A stretch of 64,000 nucleotides of DNA from Ambrosia x helenae (GCA_030844895.1 CM061233.1:28826310-28890309); one strand, 5' to 3'; shown: positions 11,185-24,430, counted from the stretch's first letter. Notes: generated by a model not told the origin, from the sequence alone. Translations and numbers: made by a program.

Positions 11185-14100
11185 ATAATGTTTTTGTAGT
11201 TTAATCTGATACAGAATGTATAATGTACCGATTATTCGTAACTGATAATTGTTTTTGACTTTTGCAGGGAGTTATTGCTGAAAATGACGGAGCTGATGCA
11301 CCCGCTGGTAGCCGTTTTAGTGCCGTCATTGAGAAGATTGAACGGTTATACATGGTGTGATATATATTCGTTATGTTTTGAATTTTATTATCTGGACAAG
11401 TACTGGGATTGATATTCTGATATCTGATTGATTATCTGTTTTCTTTTGTAAGAGTGTATACTGCAAAGGACAATATACATCTGACTGCTTAGAAGATACG
11501 ATCTTGAATATTTCATGTCATTTTCTTGATGTTATATTTGTACATTCAGGGTAAAAACAGCAGCGATGAGGAAGATCTTAATGATGTTCCTGACGATGAT
11601 GAATATGATACTGAAGACTCCTTTATTGATGACGCTGAGCTGGTTTGTGAAACTACTCTTTCATTTTGTTACTGCAGTATTGTTTAATCACATATTTTTG
11701 AATTTATTTACATAGGAAGTAACGTTTGTTATCTTCTGCTCTTCAGGATGATTATTTTCAGGTCGATAATTCAGCAATAAAGCATGATGGATTCTTTGTC
11801 AACCGTGGGAAGTTAGAGCGCATGTTGGTTTCTGTTTAAAAAATGCTTACTTTACTTTGACAGACCATCCTATTTTCAATTATAACTGTTACCCCTTTCT
11901 TTTTATTTTATTTTAGTTTCTATATAGATTATCATTATTGATTATATATATGTTGTCAAAAGGCCAACTGCCAAAGGCTCACTCAAGGCACGTAGGCTGA
12001 GCCGGAGCCTAGAGCCTAGGCGCTTAAAAAATGAGGGCTTTTTTTTAAGCAAAGCGCATAGTATAACATACTATTTTAGGGATTTTACACATGTTTTAGG
12101 CTTATGTAAGGCTAGTTTAGGCCGTTTAGGTTGATTGCATGCTTATTCAGAGGTTTTTACCATTTTGGCTGGAATTTGGCCACAAAATGCCCTGAAGCAA
12201 TGCCTAAGACCTTGAACACCTTTTAGGGCATGTCACATTTGCTTCTCTGGGCCGCACCTGAGCACCTATGGGCTTTTGAAAGATTATATTCTATTTGCAT
12301 AACATGTGATATAAGTAGCTAAGTAGGGGCAATTAGTCTCTGCATGAGTGCAAATCTTGTTAATGTCTTGTTTTTGTCTAAGTGTTTGTCTAAGTCTTTG
12401 GATATGTATTGAGTGGTTTTACTCACATTTTGTTTAAATGTGCATGTCATCTATCTATATGAAATACAGTAAAAGCATCTTAATAGATTATTCGGCTGGT
12501 TTATGGCTCTCTAAAGTTAATGACATTAGAATTTCGAATTATAGGCACATTTGATGACTTGACAGAGTGCTACATGACTCATTTCTCAGTGTCTAAAATT
12601 TATTCCCTTATGTTTTGTACCAGTCACATCTGATTATATAGTTATAACAGAATGATAGGTTGTCTTGATTTTGATTATTGTCTCTCTTTCTCCTTTTTGG
12701 TTTTCTTCTGATGTCAATCTGTTTATCTTGATAGCAATGAGCCTACTGCTTTGCCAAGTGAGCAACCAAAAAAGAGAAGAAGGAAAGATTCAACAAAAGG
12801 TGATAGTGGAAGCAAAGATGGTAATGTGCCAAATAAACAGATGAAAGTTAATAAGAGTGAAAAGAGGAAAATGATGGCATCAGCAGACAAGAATCCCACC
12901 ACTCCATCTCGTAGTTTAACTGTACCAACTGTACACAATGAAAATGTGAAATACCAGAATACAGTAATTGCTCTTGGAACCGTTGTGAAGAAACCTTCTG
13001 ATTCTAAAACCAATCCATCTCCAACTAACATTGTAAATGGTGAAGCTAGAGTGACAGCGAAGAGCGTTGACAAGCAGAACACTGGAGTTCTTCAATCCAA
13101 AAAACATGGTTCCAAAATGAAAGATGGAAGTCAAACCCCTGTTCAAAGTCAGAGGACCAGTGACAAGAGTGCTGATGTGTTAAAATCTCAAGGACAACCG
13201 CTTCACCACACAGAGGATTTGAATCAGTCAGTTTTGCCTAAGGAGAAAAATATAATTCATCAGCAGACAGATAACAAGGCTTCTGAGATTGCACAGCAAC
13301 CGGTGAATATCTCTTCTCATTTGGATGCTCATTGATATAGTTGCATGTTTGTTTTACTTGATCTTTATATACTGCCTTTGATGTTTTGATATGTACTCAT
13401 ACATGGGAGTATCGCATAGTCATGAACACCTAACAGTTCTCATAGCCCTTATCTATATTTGTGTGCAACTTGTAAGTTTTATATTGTTTTATATACATAC
13501 ATGACTTGAGGTAGTTGGGTGATATTATTATTATTATAATACCTAGGAGGTGATGGGCATTCATGTTATCTCACTAATCTTTCCCTCCCTTTCCTTTCTT
13601 TTCTCCTTTTAAGTGAACTCGGGAACATAGCGTAACATGCTGCCATGCCATCAGATTATATTAGTATTGTGCAGCATGCATTGTTGTGTTTTTGGTTTTC
13701 AATCCTCTGTTAGGCAAGGTGGTCATGGAGGTATCAAAGGAGAAACGAGACGTGGAATGATAGACGCCTTCATAAATCACCAAGGTTAAATGTAGAGTTA
13801 GTAGTTATATACACACAGTCCTATATACTTATATGATAAAGCCTTCACTTATAAATATCCTTGTACTAACTATGTATTATTTAGTATAACCAAAGGGCTT
13901 GTATCCTAGCAATATCAAGGTATAGAGAAAAGGTGTCCGTCCCCATGAGGTTGAGGGTTCAAGTTGACAAATGTGCAGATTTAGGAGTAGGGTTAGAAGG
14001 GTTTATGAGTTAGACGATCAAAAATAGTTTTAGTTTATTACAAACTTCTAGTTCTTATAGGAATTTATTTACAACTTTTAGAAGTTAAATAAAGCACCAA

Positions 14101-17100
14101 TACTATATTATGGTTTGATGCATTACGAGAAATTCGGTGATGTAGTTTGGGGAAACCAATTACATAACTAAGTTTCTTTGTACAACTAGATGTGAGATTA
14201 GTGGAGTATTGATACATACTCTTTTACTCGTTCTAATAATGACATCTTGTACACCATTCTATTTTGACCACATGTGACTTAATACCACTTAACAAATAAG
14301 AAGCGCGAATATGTTAGGTATACCCTTAATGGGAATAAAGGTTACTTTAGTACCTGCATTCATGTTGGTGATTGCTATTACATGAATGACCTTGTATATA
14401 CATTAAATGTACCCCAATTAGTAAATTATTTGAAACATTCTCATCAATTTCGGGTCTTTAGAAGAAGAGTAGTGCTCAATTGGCTAAACGGGGGGAGTAT
14501 ATTAGAGAAGATGTAGATAAAAACTCAAATCATATTTGGTCCGTTTATTCAAAATACCATCTTGAAGCGGTGAAAGGTTGATTTCGAAAGACAAGGGGTT
14601 AATCATGCATCATGTGGTGGCGTTGATAGCCGAAAGGCAAGGGATACTTGCACCAATCGGCCTTTGTCTCGAGTGTTTAGTGTTATGTGCCTTATGTCGA
14701 AGGCTTGATGCGAAACTACTATCGAGGTGGGGGTCTCACTTGAAGCAACCTCTTTATTCCTACGGAGTAAAGGTAAGGCTGTCTACATCTTACCCTTCTC
14801 AGACCCTACCTTAGCTTTGCTATTGGTTGGATTTACCGAGTATGATGATGATGAATAATACCATCTTGAGTATTGCAACTCAATTGTAATAACAACATAA
14901 GATGAAAGGGAAGATGCCATTAAAGAAAATGAAAGTAGCTAGATTGAGGGATATTCTAAATGGCTAAATGTACACATATAGGCAAGTTGATATATTAATT
15001 TATGCGGAAAATATAAGCAAATCAGGTGGTGTTTAGTTGATAGATAGGAATTAGAATGGGTATAGGTTTGATAGTATAGGGAATACCAATGGGTATGATA
15101 ATCCATACTCAACCGCCTTGGGGGAAAGCCAATTCCAAGGGTTTCATTTCTAGGTTAAAATTTCATACCCTTAAACCAAACACACCCTTTAAAGTTTCTT
15201 CTTTCTAGACCCCACCATTATTTTTGTTATTATGTGATTTTTCTTGCATTCAATTGCTATTGCGATTAAATGTTATTTCATTTACATTAAAAATTTTTAA
15301 TTGGTCGACATATACAAGACACGTCACACATCTACCGTGATGTGTGACAATTGATTAAATTCGTGGCATTTATATACATTAATTTGTATTAATAAGTTTC
15401 CTTTGCGTGCATTGCACATTAAAGGTATTCATCCCCTTTTGTCATTTGCCTTTACGTGATACTATGTCATTTTTCTAGAGGAATATTTTCTCGTAACCAA
15501 AGGAATAGAACTATTTGTGTAAGTGATTGCACCAAAACAATAAAGTTGTATGGGATATATTACTTCCGCTAGTTTCACGCATCATTAATGTTATCAAGCG
15601 CCGCGTGTTATACATCATCACTTTAAGATGCTATCTTTGTATGTATGGCCGCCATGTGTCATGTACCATTGTGCTATTTTTTTTTTATTTTGTTACTGTA
15701 TCACGTATGCTAAAGATCATTTACCTGTTACTTTTTAGTGGGAATGCCCAACATGGTAATGATGAAGCTCATAATCGTCGCTTTATGATGGAAATATGTT
15801 GCCATATATGTACACACATATTATTAATTCAAATATTATTTTCTAGCAGAAGGCTACACACATGGTGAGAAAGGAAGGTTCTAGCACAAAACCTAAAAGT
15901 ACAAATCTGATGCTTGAAAAAGCTATTAAAGATTTGGAGAAGACAGTTGCAGAAGGTAAGTTGTACAATCAGTTTTGATTACAGGTGGCAATTTCAACCC
16001 ATTTTGTTACAAAATGTGGGTTAGGTTTTCTCACGAAGCGTTAAAATAAAAACAAAACGTTATCTTTAAAGGATATTTTGTCAAATGAGTCGAATGGTTC
16101 AGAAGTCGCCCAAACTGTATTCCAAGTCATATAAAATCTCCAATCATTTTCTTTCAAAAATCAGATAAATTATTGAACAGATGTAACTTCTGTACTGATA
16201 TTTCACTAGCTTTTGGTAAAAACTTTCCAAAAAGTTTTCCGGTCCAACCCAACCCAGCCCTACCTTTTTCAATCTAAGCAAAATTAGATCTATTGATCTG
16301 AATCCGTCGTGATTCATTAGACAAGCAGCCCAGTCCATCTACATTCTCACCTTTAGTTTGATCATTTTCTTATCTTTGGTATCATTACAGTAAGGCCACC
16401 AAGTATGGAGGTTCAAGAAGCTGAAAATTCATCTCAGGCTGTCAAAAGGAGAATGCCTCCTGAAATAAAGCAAAAGCTGGCTAAAGTCGCTAGACTGGCG
16501 GTACTGGAGACTGTCTTTTTCCATTGTTTTATTTTAACTTAAGGAGTATTTCGCTAGATTTATCTTTTTTAATACATGATAGTGAAGTACATAGATGACA
16601 TGTTGCTTTTCTGGTTTTGTAGCATGCTATTCATGGAAAACTGTCAAAGGAGCTTCTTAATCGTTTGATGAGCATTCTTGGTCATCTGATACAGATCAGA
16701 TCCTTAAAGGTTTTGCCTTTAACTTACGATCATGAATCTCTTTATCCGTTGAAAATTTATGTTTCTTGGCTGCTATAGGTTTTATGCTTTTCATCTGTTT
16801 GATTCATGGTAAATTTTAGCTTGGATGATTTCCATGTAGAGGTTGGAATTTTACCCGTCTGGTTATTAAACAGATAGTTTCTGGTTATGTTTAACGGGTC
16901 AAACGAGTAGAAAACAAGTAGCTAAAAATGAAATATATTAAATCGGTTGAACAAGTTCTGTAAATGTCAGATCTTCTGTTAATAACATTTGACAAATCCT
17001 TTTCCTTAATAAGTTCCATTAAATTACAATTTATATTGTTTTAATTTTTTCAAGCCTTATCTGACTGTTTGATTTCTTGTAACAGAGAAACCTTCAAAAC

Positions 17101-19620
17101 ATGGTTGTTACGGGATTGTCTGCCAAAGAAGAGAAAGATGGCAAGTTGCAACAGCTAAAGAAAGAAGTAGATGAGATGGTTAAGATACGAGCTCCCATGA
17201 TGAAGCCAGTGGTATTTTCTTTCTAAACCGCATATTAATGGCATGCATCTGCATAGGAAAATAGATATAAAAGTAGATGTGGCTATTTCAACCTGTTTAC
17301 TTATTAGCGGGCGGAGTAGGATTGTGTTTTATTTCAAACAGGGCAAATAAAAAATAACATAGCTATAAGGGGAACAATCGAACTTGTTAAAACTCCCCCA
17401 AAGTTTAATTTTATTGCATACATGTTACAGCCTTTTATATTTTTTATCAAAAAAATGTATATTAGTACTATTATTAATTTTTTTTACATTGCATTTGAGT
17501 TATAGTTGATGTGTTGAATTCCTCTCTCTCGGTAGGTATAATCTTAAACTCCCTACAGTTAACATTGTTCGTTTTTAATACAGGCAATTGAGCAGCAGGC
17601 TGGGTCATCTGATGATTTTCAAGAACCTAGTACTAAAGAAAAAGTTAAAAGCATATTTACCACAGATGATGTTCTAGAGGACAAAATTTGTGACCTTTAT
17701 GACTTATTTGTTGATGTAATCTACTTTGGCCTTCATATCTAAAAATCCGTTCTTCCTGAAAATCTTCACTTTTCAGAGCATCTTACTTAGTATATTTATT
17801 GTTTCATTAGGGGCTCGATGAAGATGCAGGTCCCCAAGTTAGGAAGCTTTATGCAGAGGTAAGCTTATCCTGAGAATTCTTGATTATTGTTTTTTTATTT
17901 TACATTTCATGAATCGGGAAGTACTTAATTGTTGCCAGTTAATTCATGGTATTTACTGCGATGAAACTTTGCAAACTGCTAGAGGTGAAACAGGTTGGTT
18001 CGGCAGGTTGGGTAACTGGTTCAGGCTGAAACAGGTCGGTTGGGCGGCATAGTTTAAATAAAAAAAGGAATAGGATGTTTTGTGTATTTTATACCACTTA
18101 TTTTAAGTTTCAACCTGCTTGACCTTTTCTATAATCAGCGAAATCTTTTCCTTTAATCCATATGACCTGTTATAACATAATAATAGCAAGCAAAATTCAA
18201 TCGCTTTGTATGTAAAAGAGTAAAAATATTCCACCTCTACAAACTTCCATGGCAATAATGTAATATGAGGATATGCTATGATTTTTCTTTCCCTTTGCTC
18301 TAGGCTTTAAACAATCATATATATTCCTGACATGAAAAGAAAATTTACAAATCTTGTGCCCATGTTGCAGCTTGCTGAACTGTTTCCAAAAGGCTGTATG
18401 GACAACCATGGGATCAAAAGAGCAATTTGTAGGGCAAAAGATAGGAGAAAAGCATTACACAGGCGCAAGGTATTAAATACTTAGTAGGGAAAATGCTACC
18501 AGTTTTCTCCTGTTAGTTTTTTGACGTGCATACAGTCTCTGTAGAGATTCTGGAGTCAACTGGCTTTTTTCAGTAGGACAATGGGCAGGTTGGCCGAACT
18601 GGTAATGGGTCAAAGCATGTGATTTTTTTTTTTGGTTTGGGTTGGTTAAATCCGATAGTCTTTTTGTCCAACAAATTTTTTTTTTTCTATAATAGCTAGC
18701 TTGTCAAAAATGATATCAAAAATTATATTATCTACTAAAAACACAAATTTTCAGTAAAATGTTTATTTGAAAATTTTGTGCATTAAAATTACACCTTGGG
18801 TGAGCCTTGACTTTTTTCAACCTGCTTTTGACCCTTTAACTTTTAACGTCTTAAGTTAATTATCTGATTTGACCCATCTGACATGTTAGAGATAAAACGC
18901 AATCGGGCCATGCATAAGGGAATTATGTTAATTCACTATAAGCCCGAGTTTTTAAGTAAATTGATTTTGACCTCCTTTGACCCTTTTACTTTTGAAGTTA
19001 AGCTTCTTGTTTGACATGTAACATGTTATACACGTTAGGGATAAAACATGACTTGAATTGGGCCTAGCATAAGTAAATGGATCAAAATTGCCACCTTTAG
19101 CTTTTAACAATAGTGACTTATTTTATTTCCCTCTAATTTTATATTAAAGGATCAAGAGGACGTGAATAGGAAAAAAATAGTTCCCACCAAAACTGAGACA
19201 GTTACGGTTGATACTGGAGCTACGGGTCAGGTGCAACATGCACCCGATAAGCAAGATTCAAGTGCACATGTGAGGTCAATATCCAGCACGCTGGTGGCTG
19301 CAAATGCCGCCACTGCACGGCCGCCTGCTCCTACCACTGACAAGCCAAAACAAGAGAAGCCAAAACAAGAGAAATTAAAAGGTAATGCTAACATTCAGAA
19401 TACCACAACAGTTTCAGAAGTTGCGAAGAAGATTGCAAAAAGGAAACCAGAGGCGGAACTGCATGCTGGTCAAACTCAACCACCAGAGAAGTTAAACTTA
19501 GCACAGGGGAAGCAAATGATTGGTGGTCTTGTGAAGCCCGCCACTCAGCCACCACCGGCTACTTCTATTCCTGACGTTGGTCAACCAAAGGTGGTGAATA
19601 GCTCAGCCGACATGGTTTAA
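9884..19620 (+). CDS. UBN: Ubinuclein (HPC2/UBN family) histone chaperone subunit
   Basis: Predicted 776-residue homologue of Arabidopsis UBN1/UBN2, the ubinuclein subunit of the nuclear HIR complex, which deposits histone H3.3 independently of replication. Exons: 9884-10210, 11268-11354, 11550-11642, 11747-11823, 12735-13302, 15850-15955, 16391-16500, 16623-16709, 17086-17211, 17584-17715, 17811-17858, 18371-18469, 19150-19620. All junctions keep the frame. Residues about 118-196 form the HUN domain (RFSAVIEKIERLY, an acidic DDDEYDTEDSFIDDAEL stretch, FFVNRGKLER). Residues about 393-620 are the ubinuclein middle domain (MLEKAIKDLEK, PPEIKQKLAKVARLA, LLNRLMSILGHL, CDLYDLFVD, LAELFPKG). The N-terminus is Ser/Ala/Pro-rich and a basic KKRRRKD follows the HUN domain. 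The start is the first ATG of the open exon. Which of the two paralogues it matches is not decided. The 2.5 kb intron 5 and the weak exon 1 donor are the least certain points. Confidence 0.93.
10151..11100 (+). repeat. Degenerate tandem copies of the exon 1/intron 1 junction inside intron 1
   Basis: The end of exon 1 and the start of intron 1 recur in decayed form: at about 10385-10540 (CACTCAATTTTTGTGTTGCG), about 10630-10800 (CCGGCACTTGATTTTTGTAT) and, intron part only, about 10930-11060 (GGGGTAAAAAGTAGGGTTTC). The shared blocks include GGGGTAAAAAGTAGGG, GGAATTTTGAAATTGTGTG and GCTGAAAGGATCTTG. Confidence 0.7.
11950..12285. mobile_element. Possible decayed hAT-like MITE in ubinuclein intron 4
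   Basis: The sequence starts near TGTTGTCAAAAGGCC and ends near GGGCTTTTGAAAG, which is a loose inverted pair. It contains GCCTAGGCGC-type segments like those of the clear hAT MITE at 58040-58365. No target duplication was found. Confidence 0.3.
14566..14856 (+). mobile_element. SINE copy 1 (same family as 62062-62335)
   Basis: The body is 291 bp and flanked by the 13-bp direct repeat AATACCATCTTGA (14553-14565 and 14857-14869). It ends in a GATGATGATGA tail. The 3' half (CTTTATTCCTACGG...CAGACCCTACCTTAGC) resembles the widespread angiosperm Au-type SINE. It is a second copy of the sequence found in reverse at 62062-62335. The family assignment is from memory of the consensus. Confidence 0.8.
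15025..15187. mobile_element. MITE in ubinuclein intron 5
   Basis: It has imperfect terminal inverted repeats: GGTGGTGTTTAGTTG at the left and the complement of GGGTGTGTTTGGTTTAAGGG at the right. Internal halves are partly complementary (ATGGGTAT/ATACCCTT-like blocks). No clear target duplication was found. Confidence 0.5.
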
Positions 19621-19902
19621 CATGAGTGTACTGACCAAATCCAGAGCAACAATGTTATATCAATCTGTCTTGATGATTGTGCTATGGATTTGGCACTATG
19701 AGGTCTAACTTAAAATCAAAGTTTATAGGTGTAGAATGTTTAGTGGTTTTTGTTTTGCCAGCCCTCCTTTGCGGCGGATACATGCAGCAGCTGTTTCAAA
19801 GTTTTAAAACTCAGTTTGCGGTCACTTTTTTTTAAATAGTTTTATAGCTAAAGGGTTTTCGTTTTACCATAGATGTATAATGGGATTTTATGCTTCCTTT
19901 TT

Positions 19903-20740
19903 TTAAAGGCAGTTTTCATTGAAACGAACCACCGTTTAGCAAAACACTACTAGCATGGGGAAAAACCCAAAATGATTACATGCTTAACAACGGATTTTTC
20001 ATCCGCTCAGTCGAATTGAAATTACATTTAGAATTACGATTAGAAAACAAGAAGAATGGCATAGAGATAACGTGATAACAAAATTATGTTGATACCCATT
20101 TTTCATACAAAATAACCCATTTCATTATGAGCTCTCCAAATAGGCTACCAGGTTGTGTAAAACTATAAAAGGTAGCTTCAATCAAAAAAAAATTCTGTTT
20201 AGTAAAAGCACTCAAATCTAGCCAATAAACACCGCATGAGGGCATCTTGAATCCGGAAGCGAAACATCTAACCGTCTACCAATAGCATCCCACAGTCTCG
20301 AAGCAACAAAACAATTTCCGAAAATGTGATCTGAAGTTGATATCAAGGAAGAACACAATGGGCATACTATCGAAGGAATATTTAAACATTTCTTACCAAA
20401 GATAGAATCTAGCAGGAAGACAATCCAACAAAAGTCTCCACACTAACATTAACCTTCTTAGGATCAAATTTATTCTATCTCATCAATACGATCCCCCTTC
20501 GGGGGAGAGAGAAATGATCAATACGTTTCCTAACACCTTTAACCGCAAATTGATCCTCAAAATCCAAATTCCAAGTCCATTTGTTGTTAGACTCACCTAA
20601 AGAAACCTCTTATAGAGTCGCCTTAAGATCTGAATATTGAGAATATTCCGCTACCCTCCTAGAATTACGCCTGCTAGGATAAACAATCAATACGTTTCCT
20701 AACACATTTATGCTTCTATTTACTAAAAATGTTGGATAAG
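19903..20740 (-). pseudogene. LINE (non-LTR retrotransposon) 3' fragment with zf-RVT domain
   Basis: Read on the - strand from about 20720 to 20220, the translation shows the zinc-binding domain found after plant LINE reverse transcriptases: a KKVNVSVETFVGL block, then IVCPLCSSLISTSDHIFGNC, then RLWDAIGRRL. The expected tryptophan of the FVW motif is replaced and stop codons interrupt the frame. The - strand ends in a short A run at about 19908-19902, consistent with a LINE tail. Only the 3' end is present, as is usual for 5'-truncated insertions. Confidence 0.7.
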
Positions 20741-21202
20741 TATAAAACTAAAAAAAATCATTATAAAATATGCGAAAATAGTAGATATATTATACGTTAA
20801 TCCACGAAATCCTGGCAAAATTTCTTTACACAATCCCGTTAAACCAAATGTTACATTGAGCACTACATGTCCAACAGATCCAACTAGGCAACTACTTTGC
20901 TCTAGTTTAACTAAACTAGATAACTAGGGATGGCAAAGGAACCGAACACAGTGGACAAACCTAGAATAAAAACATTCAGCACATGCCTTTGGGTATGGGA
21001 CTGAGTATGTGATTAGTTAATAAACATTTTCGTGAGTATGAGACAAGTATGACATTAGGTGATACCGTAATGGATTACAGAAACATAGATACTTGTTTAC
21101 CTTGAGCCATGCTAGCAAACATTTTATATTTATTCGTTCTTGGGTGATAGAGAAATCTACTAATCCTTTGATTTTAGTTTTTATATTTATGATTTCTTGG
21201 GG
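20741..21202. other. Intergenic DNA left of the nested LTR elements
   Basis: No gene is seen. TAGGGATGG near 20932 is matched by its complement CCATCCCTA near 48710 across the nested insertion, so an old hAT-like element may have been the first host of level A. Confidence 0.35.
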
Positions 21203-21207
21203 ATAAG

Positions 21208-23017
21208 TGTAACACCCCAACCGATGGCGGAAACATCGAGATGTCACGTATTGATGATTGTTCAGTAGCTCATGGTAAATAATAAGTTTCAATAAATGAT
21301 TTAAATAAATTACATACAATTGTTCTAAGAATTTGTACATCGAAATGAAAAAATACTAGCTACGCATCTTCAAGCATTAACTCTAATCTTCGAGCAAGCT
21401 ATAACCTGAAACATGTTAAGTTTGAAAATATTTTGGGTCAACAAAAGTTGGTGAGAATTACATAGGTTTTGATGATCGAATAAAGCTTGTACAATTCAAG
21501 TGTCATGGCAAGTCTAGTCCATATGTGAAAACATACTAGCAGTAAATCGAGTGCATAATCAACCCTTGTGACTAGAATATTGTGGTCCATCCCATACGCT
21601 CATGGTTCACTCGATTATGTTATGTGTTCGATAACAATCACCCACGCTACCTATGTAGGAGGTACACGTATCCTGGTGGGATTGTCAGTCCAATAGATCT
21701 ATCATTGTATATCGTCGGCTGATCAATGTTAATGATTATGCTAGAATATTGTGCTTACCCTAGTAATGTTTAAGACATAATGCAACATAGAATAACACAT
21801 AGACACTTATGATTGAATTGTAAATTGAATGTTGTAACATGTTTCACCCCAAAATAGTGAATGGAAAAAGGGGCTATGTAAAACTCACCCTGTTTGCTAG
21901 TCTTGCATAAGCTTAAAATGTTGCAAAGAAAAGTAGGCAGGATCCCAATGTATTATCCTATTCAATAATAGATAGTTTAGTTTGATACCTACTTGAGTCT
22001 ATATTGTCTAGATCTAAGGCATTTTAGGGTATCCTAGAATAGAATTGGGGAAATTTAGGTTTCCAAATACATGTGGAATGGTTAAGAATGATTGTTTTTA
22101 AATAAGATGATGATTAGATGCAATTACGTATTCACAAATGACACAATATAAGTAATAGAGTTTTGGAATATTTTCTATGTATCAAATAAGAATAATTAGA
22201 TTATGAAATAATAATGTAATAGTACTACTTATCAATAATTATTTAGATAGATAAATGAATATGACAGAAGACTATTTGGTAAAAAGATTTTGAAAAAAAA
22301 AATTATAATAATAAATAAACAACTAAGTATTATTTATCTATGTAAAATAAAAGAACGTTGTAACATTAGAGTTGTTTTTTTTAGATGCTAACTAATTTGA
22401 AATTGCTAAATACAATTATGGAATTATATTCGATTTGAATACAACTAATAAAAAAATAATAAAAACAATGAGGTCGGGTGGAGTCAAACCCGTGACCTGT
22501 CATTGTAAGCCATCAACAATTTAACCAATAGACCAAAAAAAAAAAAAAATTCTCTAAAAGCTTATACTTTGTTTTTCCCCAATTAACACTAGGATCCCTA
22601 TAACCAAAATCCATATAATTGGAGTCTGATTGTATAAAGAATGCCAAAAATACGTTAGGGCTTTAGCTAACTCCCTAATATTAACCAAAAAGAACATAAG
22701 TCAATTACTGAAACCGAGTGCAACGAATGAGAATTGAAGCACCGTGCCCAACGATCCGGCGAAGGTGCAATCTAACACAGATTTAGTTTTCTTTTTTTTT
22801 TTTTTTTGCCGCAATAGGTTGATTGAATACGTGCAGAATGTGTTGCAAGAGGGCATGAGAGGTGTATGTGTATAGGAAAGATACGGTCAATATTGGTTGA
22901 AAACATTCTCCATATATACCATGGTTGATTGACTAAATGTGTGGAGAGAATTGTGCTTTAGAATAATAGCAGTTTTGACCATTTATTATTTACATTTTTT
23001 TTATTCAAAAACATATT

Positions 23018-23063
<46 letters not shown>

Positions 23064-23145
23064 GTTTTGAAATAAATAAAATTTAGACATGGTTAGTCTT
23101 GTACAAAAAAATGTTTAATAATTGGGAAAAAAACGCGATGTTACA
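21208..23145 (-). repeat. 3' LTR of level A
   Basis: It is 1,938 bp from TGTAACACCCCAACC to CGCGATGTTACA. It is collinear with the split right LTR. It contains an ATT microsatellite at about 23019-23063 and a tRNA-like segment at 22470-22534. On the - strand it is preceded by the polypurine tract GGGGAGAC. Confidence 0.92.
22470..22534 (-). other. tRNA-like segment inside the level A LTR (copy 1)
   Basis: Read on -, it resembles a tRNA gene: an A-box-like TCTATTGGTTAAATTG, then about 30 bases on a B-box-like CACGGGTTTGACTCC, ending in CACCCGACC. The acceptor stem is poor, so a working tRNA is unlikely. The same segment recurs in the other LTR at 28024-28087. Confidence 0.4.
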
Positions 23146-23874
23146 GTCTCCCCTACTTTTGGGAACTTCGTCCCGAAGTTATAATAAAAACAGGGTTGAG
23201 GGTGATTGGGCAGAAATTAGGGCAACTGTGGTTTGGAAATTTTTGGGTTAAGGTACGACATGAATTTATAGGTAATAGAATAACATGTTTCGAATAATTT
23301 GGGTAAGAGTTTTGATATGTGTGAGTTTTAAGGGTTGGATTAGGTTCGTCTGAAATAGCAAGGAGAATAAGAATCTAACAAAACACTAAACTTAAGTTTT
23401 AGGAATTCTAAAAGAAATGTGTGAGTTGATTGACTATGGAAAGACTAAATGAATTACTAGGTAACTAGCGTTTATAATTGATTAGCTACCGAAAAACCTT
23501 GATAGAATTTTACACCACCTTAACGTACCTGTAAATTCATGATTACGTTCCGGACCGCAATCACCAATTTACCTTACATTAGGGTTTTGCGTCCTTCTAT
23601 AACTCTAAACACACATGTAAAAAAAAATGCAATTAACCTTGTTATTGAGTCATATACATTGTAATTGTATCCAAAAATGGGTCTAACTGTTGAGCAGGAA
23701 AAAGACTTATACCAGTCAGTGAGTAAGAACCTCCACCGATTGTTGAGCAGGCATGATGGCCTCTACCAATCGTTGATTATGTTATTTGGTACTCTACTAA
23801 CTGTTGAGCAAGTACTTCATCCTCTATCAGTTGTTTGATTAAGTGTACCAATTATAACACACATAAATTCTAAA

Positions 23875-24430
23875 TCTATCTATATATATAAAAGAAAACG
23901 TATATGTTGACGTGGCGTGCAATGGAGGCCTCAACATTCCCTTGAGAGTGCCACGTGGCATCATAATGGAGAGTTTTTGGTGTTTTTGAATTGTTTCCCT
24001 TTTAATTAAATTGAGTTATTTTAGGAAAAAAAAATTAAAAATAAATTTAAAATTTTCTCTCTCATATTTCCTCCCATAATTTATAAACGTTTATATCTTT
24101 TATATACGGGATTTTTTTTTTTAAAAAAATTACACCAAATTAACGAGCGTTTTATTATCTTTCCAATGAGTACCATAGTGCTATATAAAAAACGGAGAAA
24201 AAATAGACTATTTTTTGTGAGATTTCGTTCATACAGGAAAAAAAACACAAAGTGCTCATGTTATCATGTAAAATTAGATTTTGTGGGGAATATGAGTTAT
24301 TACTGATTAGAATACTATGAACATGCAATGATTGAGAGATTTTGTGGTTAGTTAACTTGAGCCATTTGCAATAGGTTATCACGTAAAATTAGATTTTTCA
24401 ACCCCGGGACCTTCCCGGGTAATCAGCTAG
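23875..24430 (+). mobile_element. Small non-autonomous Helitron in level A
   Basis: It is 556 bp. It starts with TC (TCTATCTATATATATAAAAG) directly after an A and ends with CTAG directly before a T. The terminal CTAG is preceded by the hairpin ACCCCGGGA-CCT-TCCCGGGT at 24401-24420. These are the classic Helitron ends; no target duplication is expected and none is seen. No Rep/helicase is encoded. Confidence 0.8.

Larger units (their letters stand above)
13303..15849 (+). other. Large intron 5 of the ubinuclein gene
   Basis: This intron of 2,547 bp runs from CCG|GTGAAT to AGCAG|AAGGC. It contains a SINE with target duplications (14566-14856) and a MITE (15025-15187). Otherwise I see AT-rich sequence without conserved coding frames. 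Confidence 0.75.

Noticed and set aside
13714..13797. Possible extra ubinuclein exon after CTGTTAG
   Set aside because: Phase 0 translation is open but has no recognisable ubinuclein residues and no good donor; the direct join 13302-15850 keeps phase and known domain order.
15739..15850. Open stretch after TTTTTAG that could be an exon upstream of 15850
   Set aside because: It needs phase 1 while the preceding exon ends in phase 0, and the translation is Cys/His/Ile-rich without similarity to the family.
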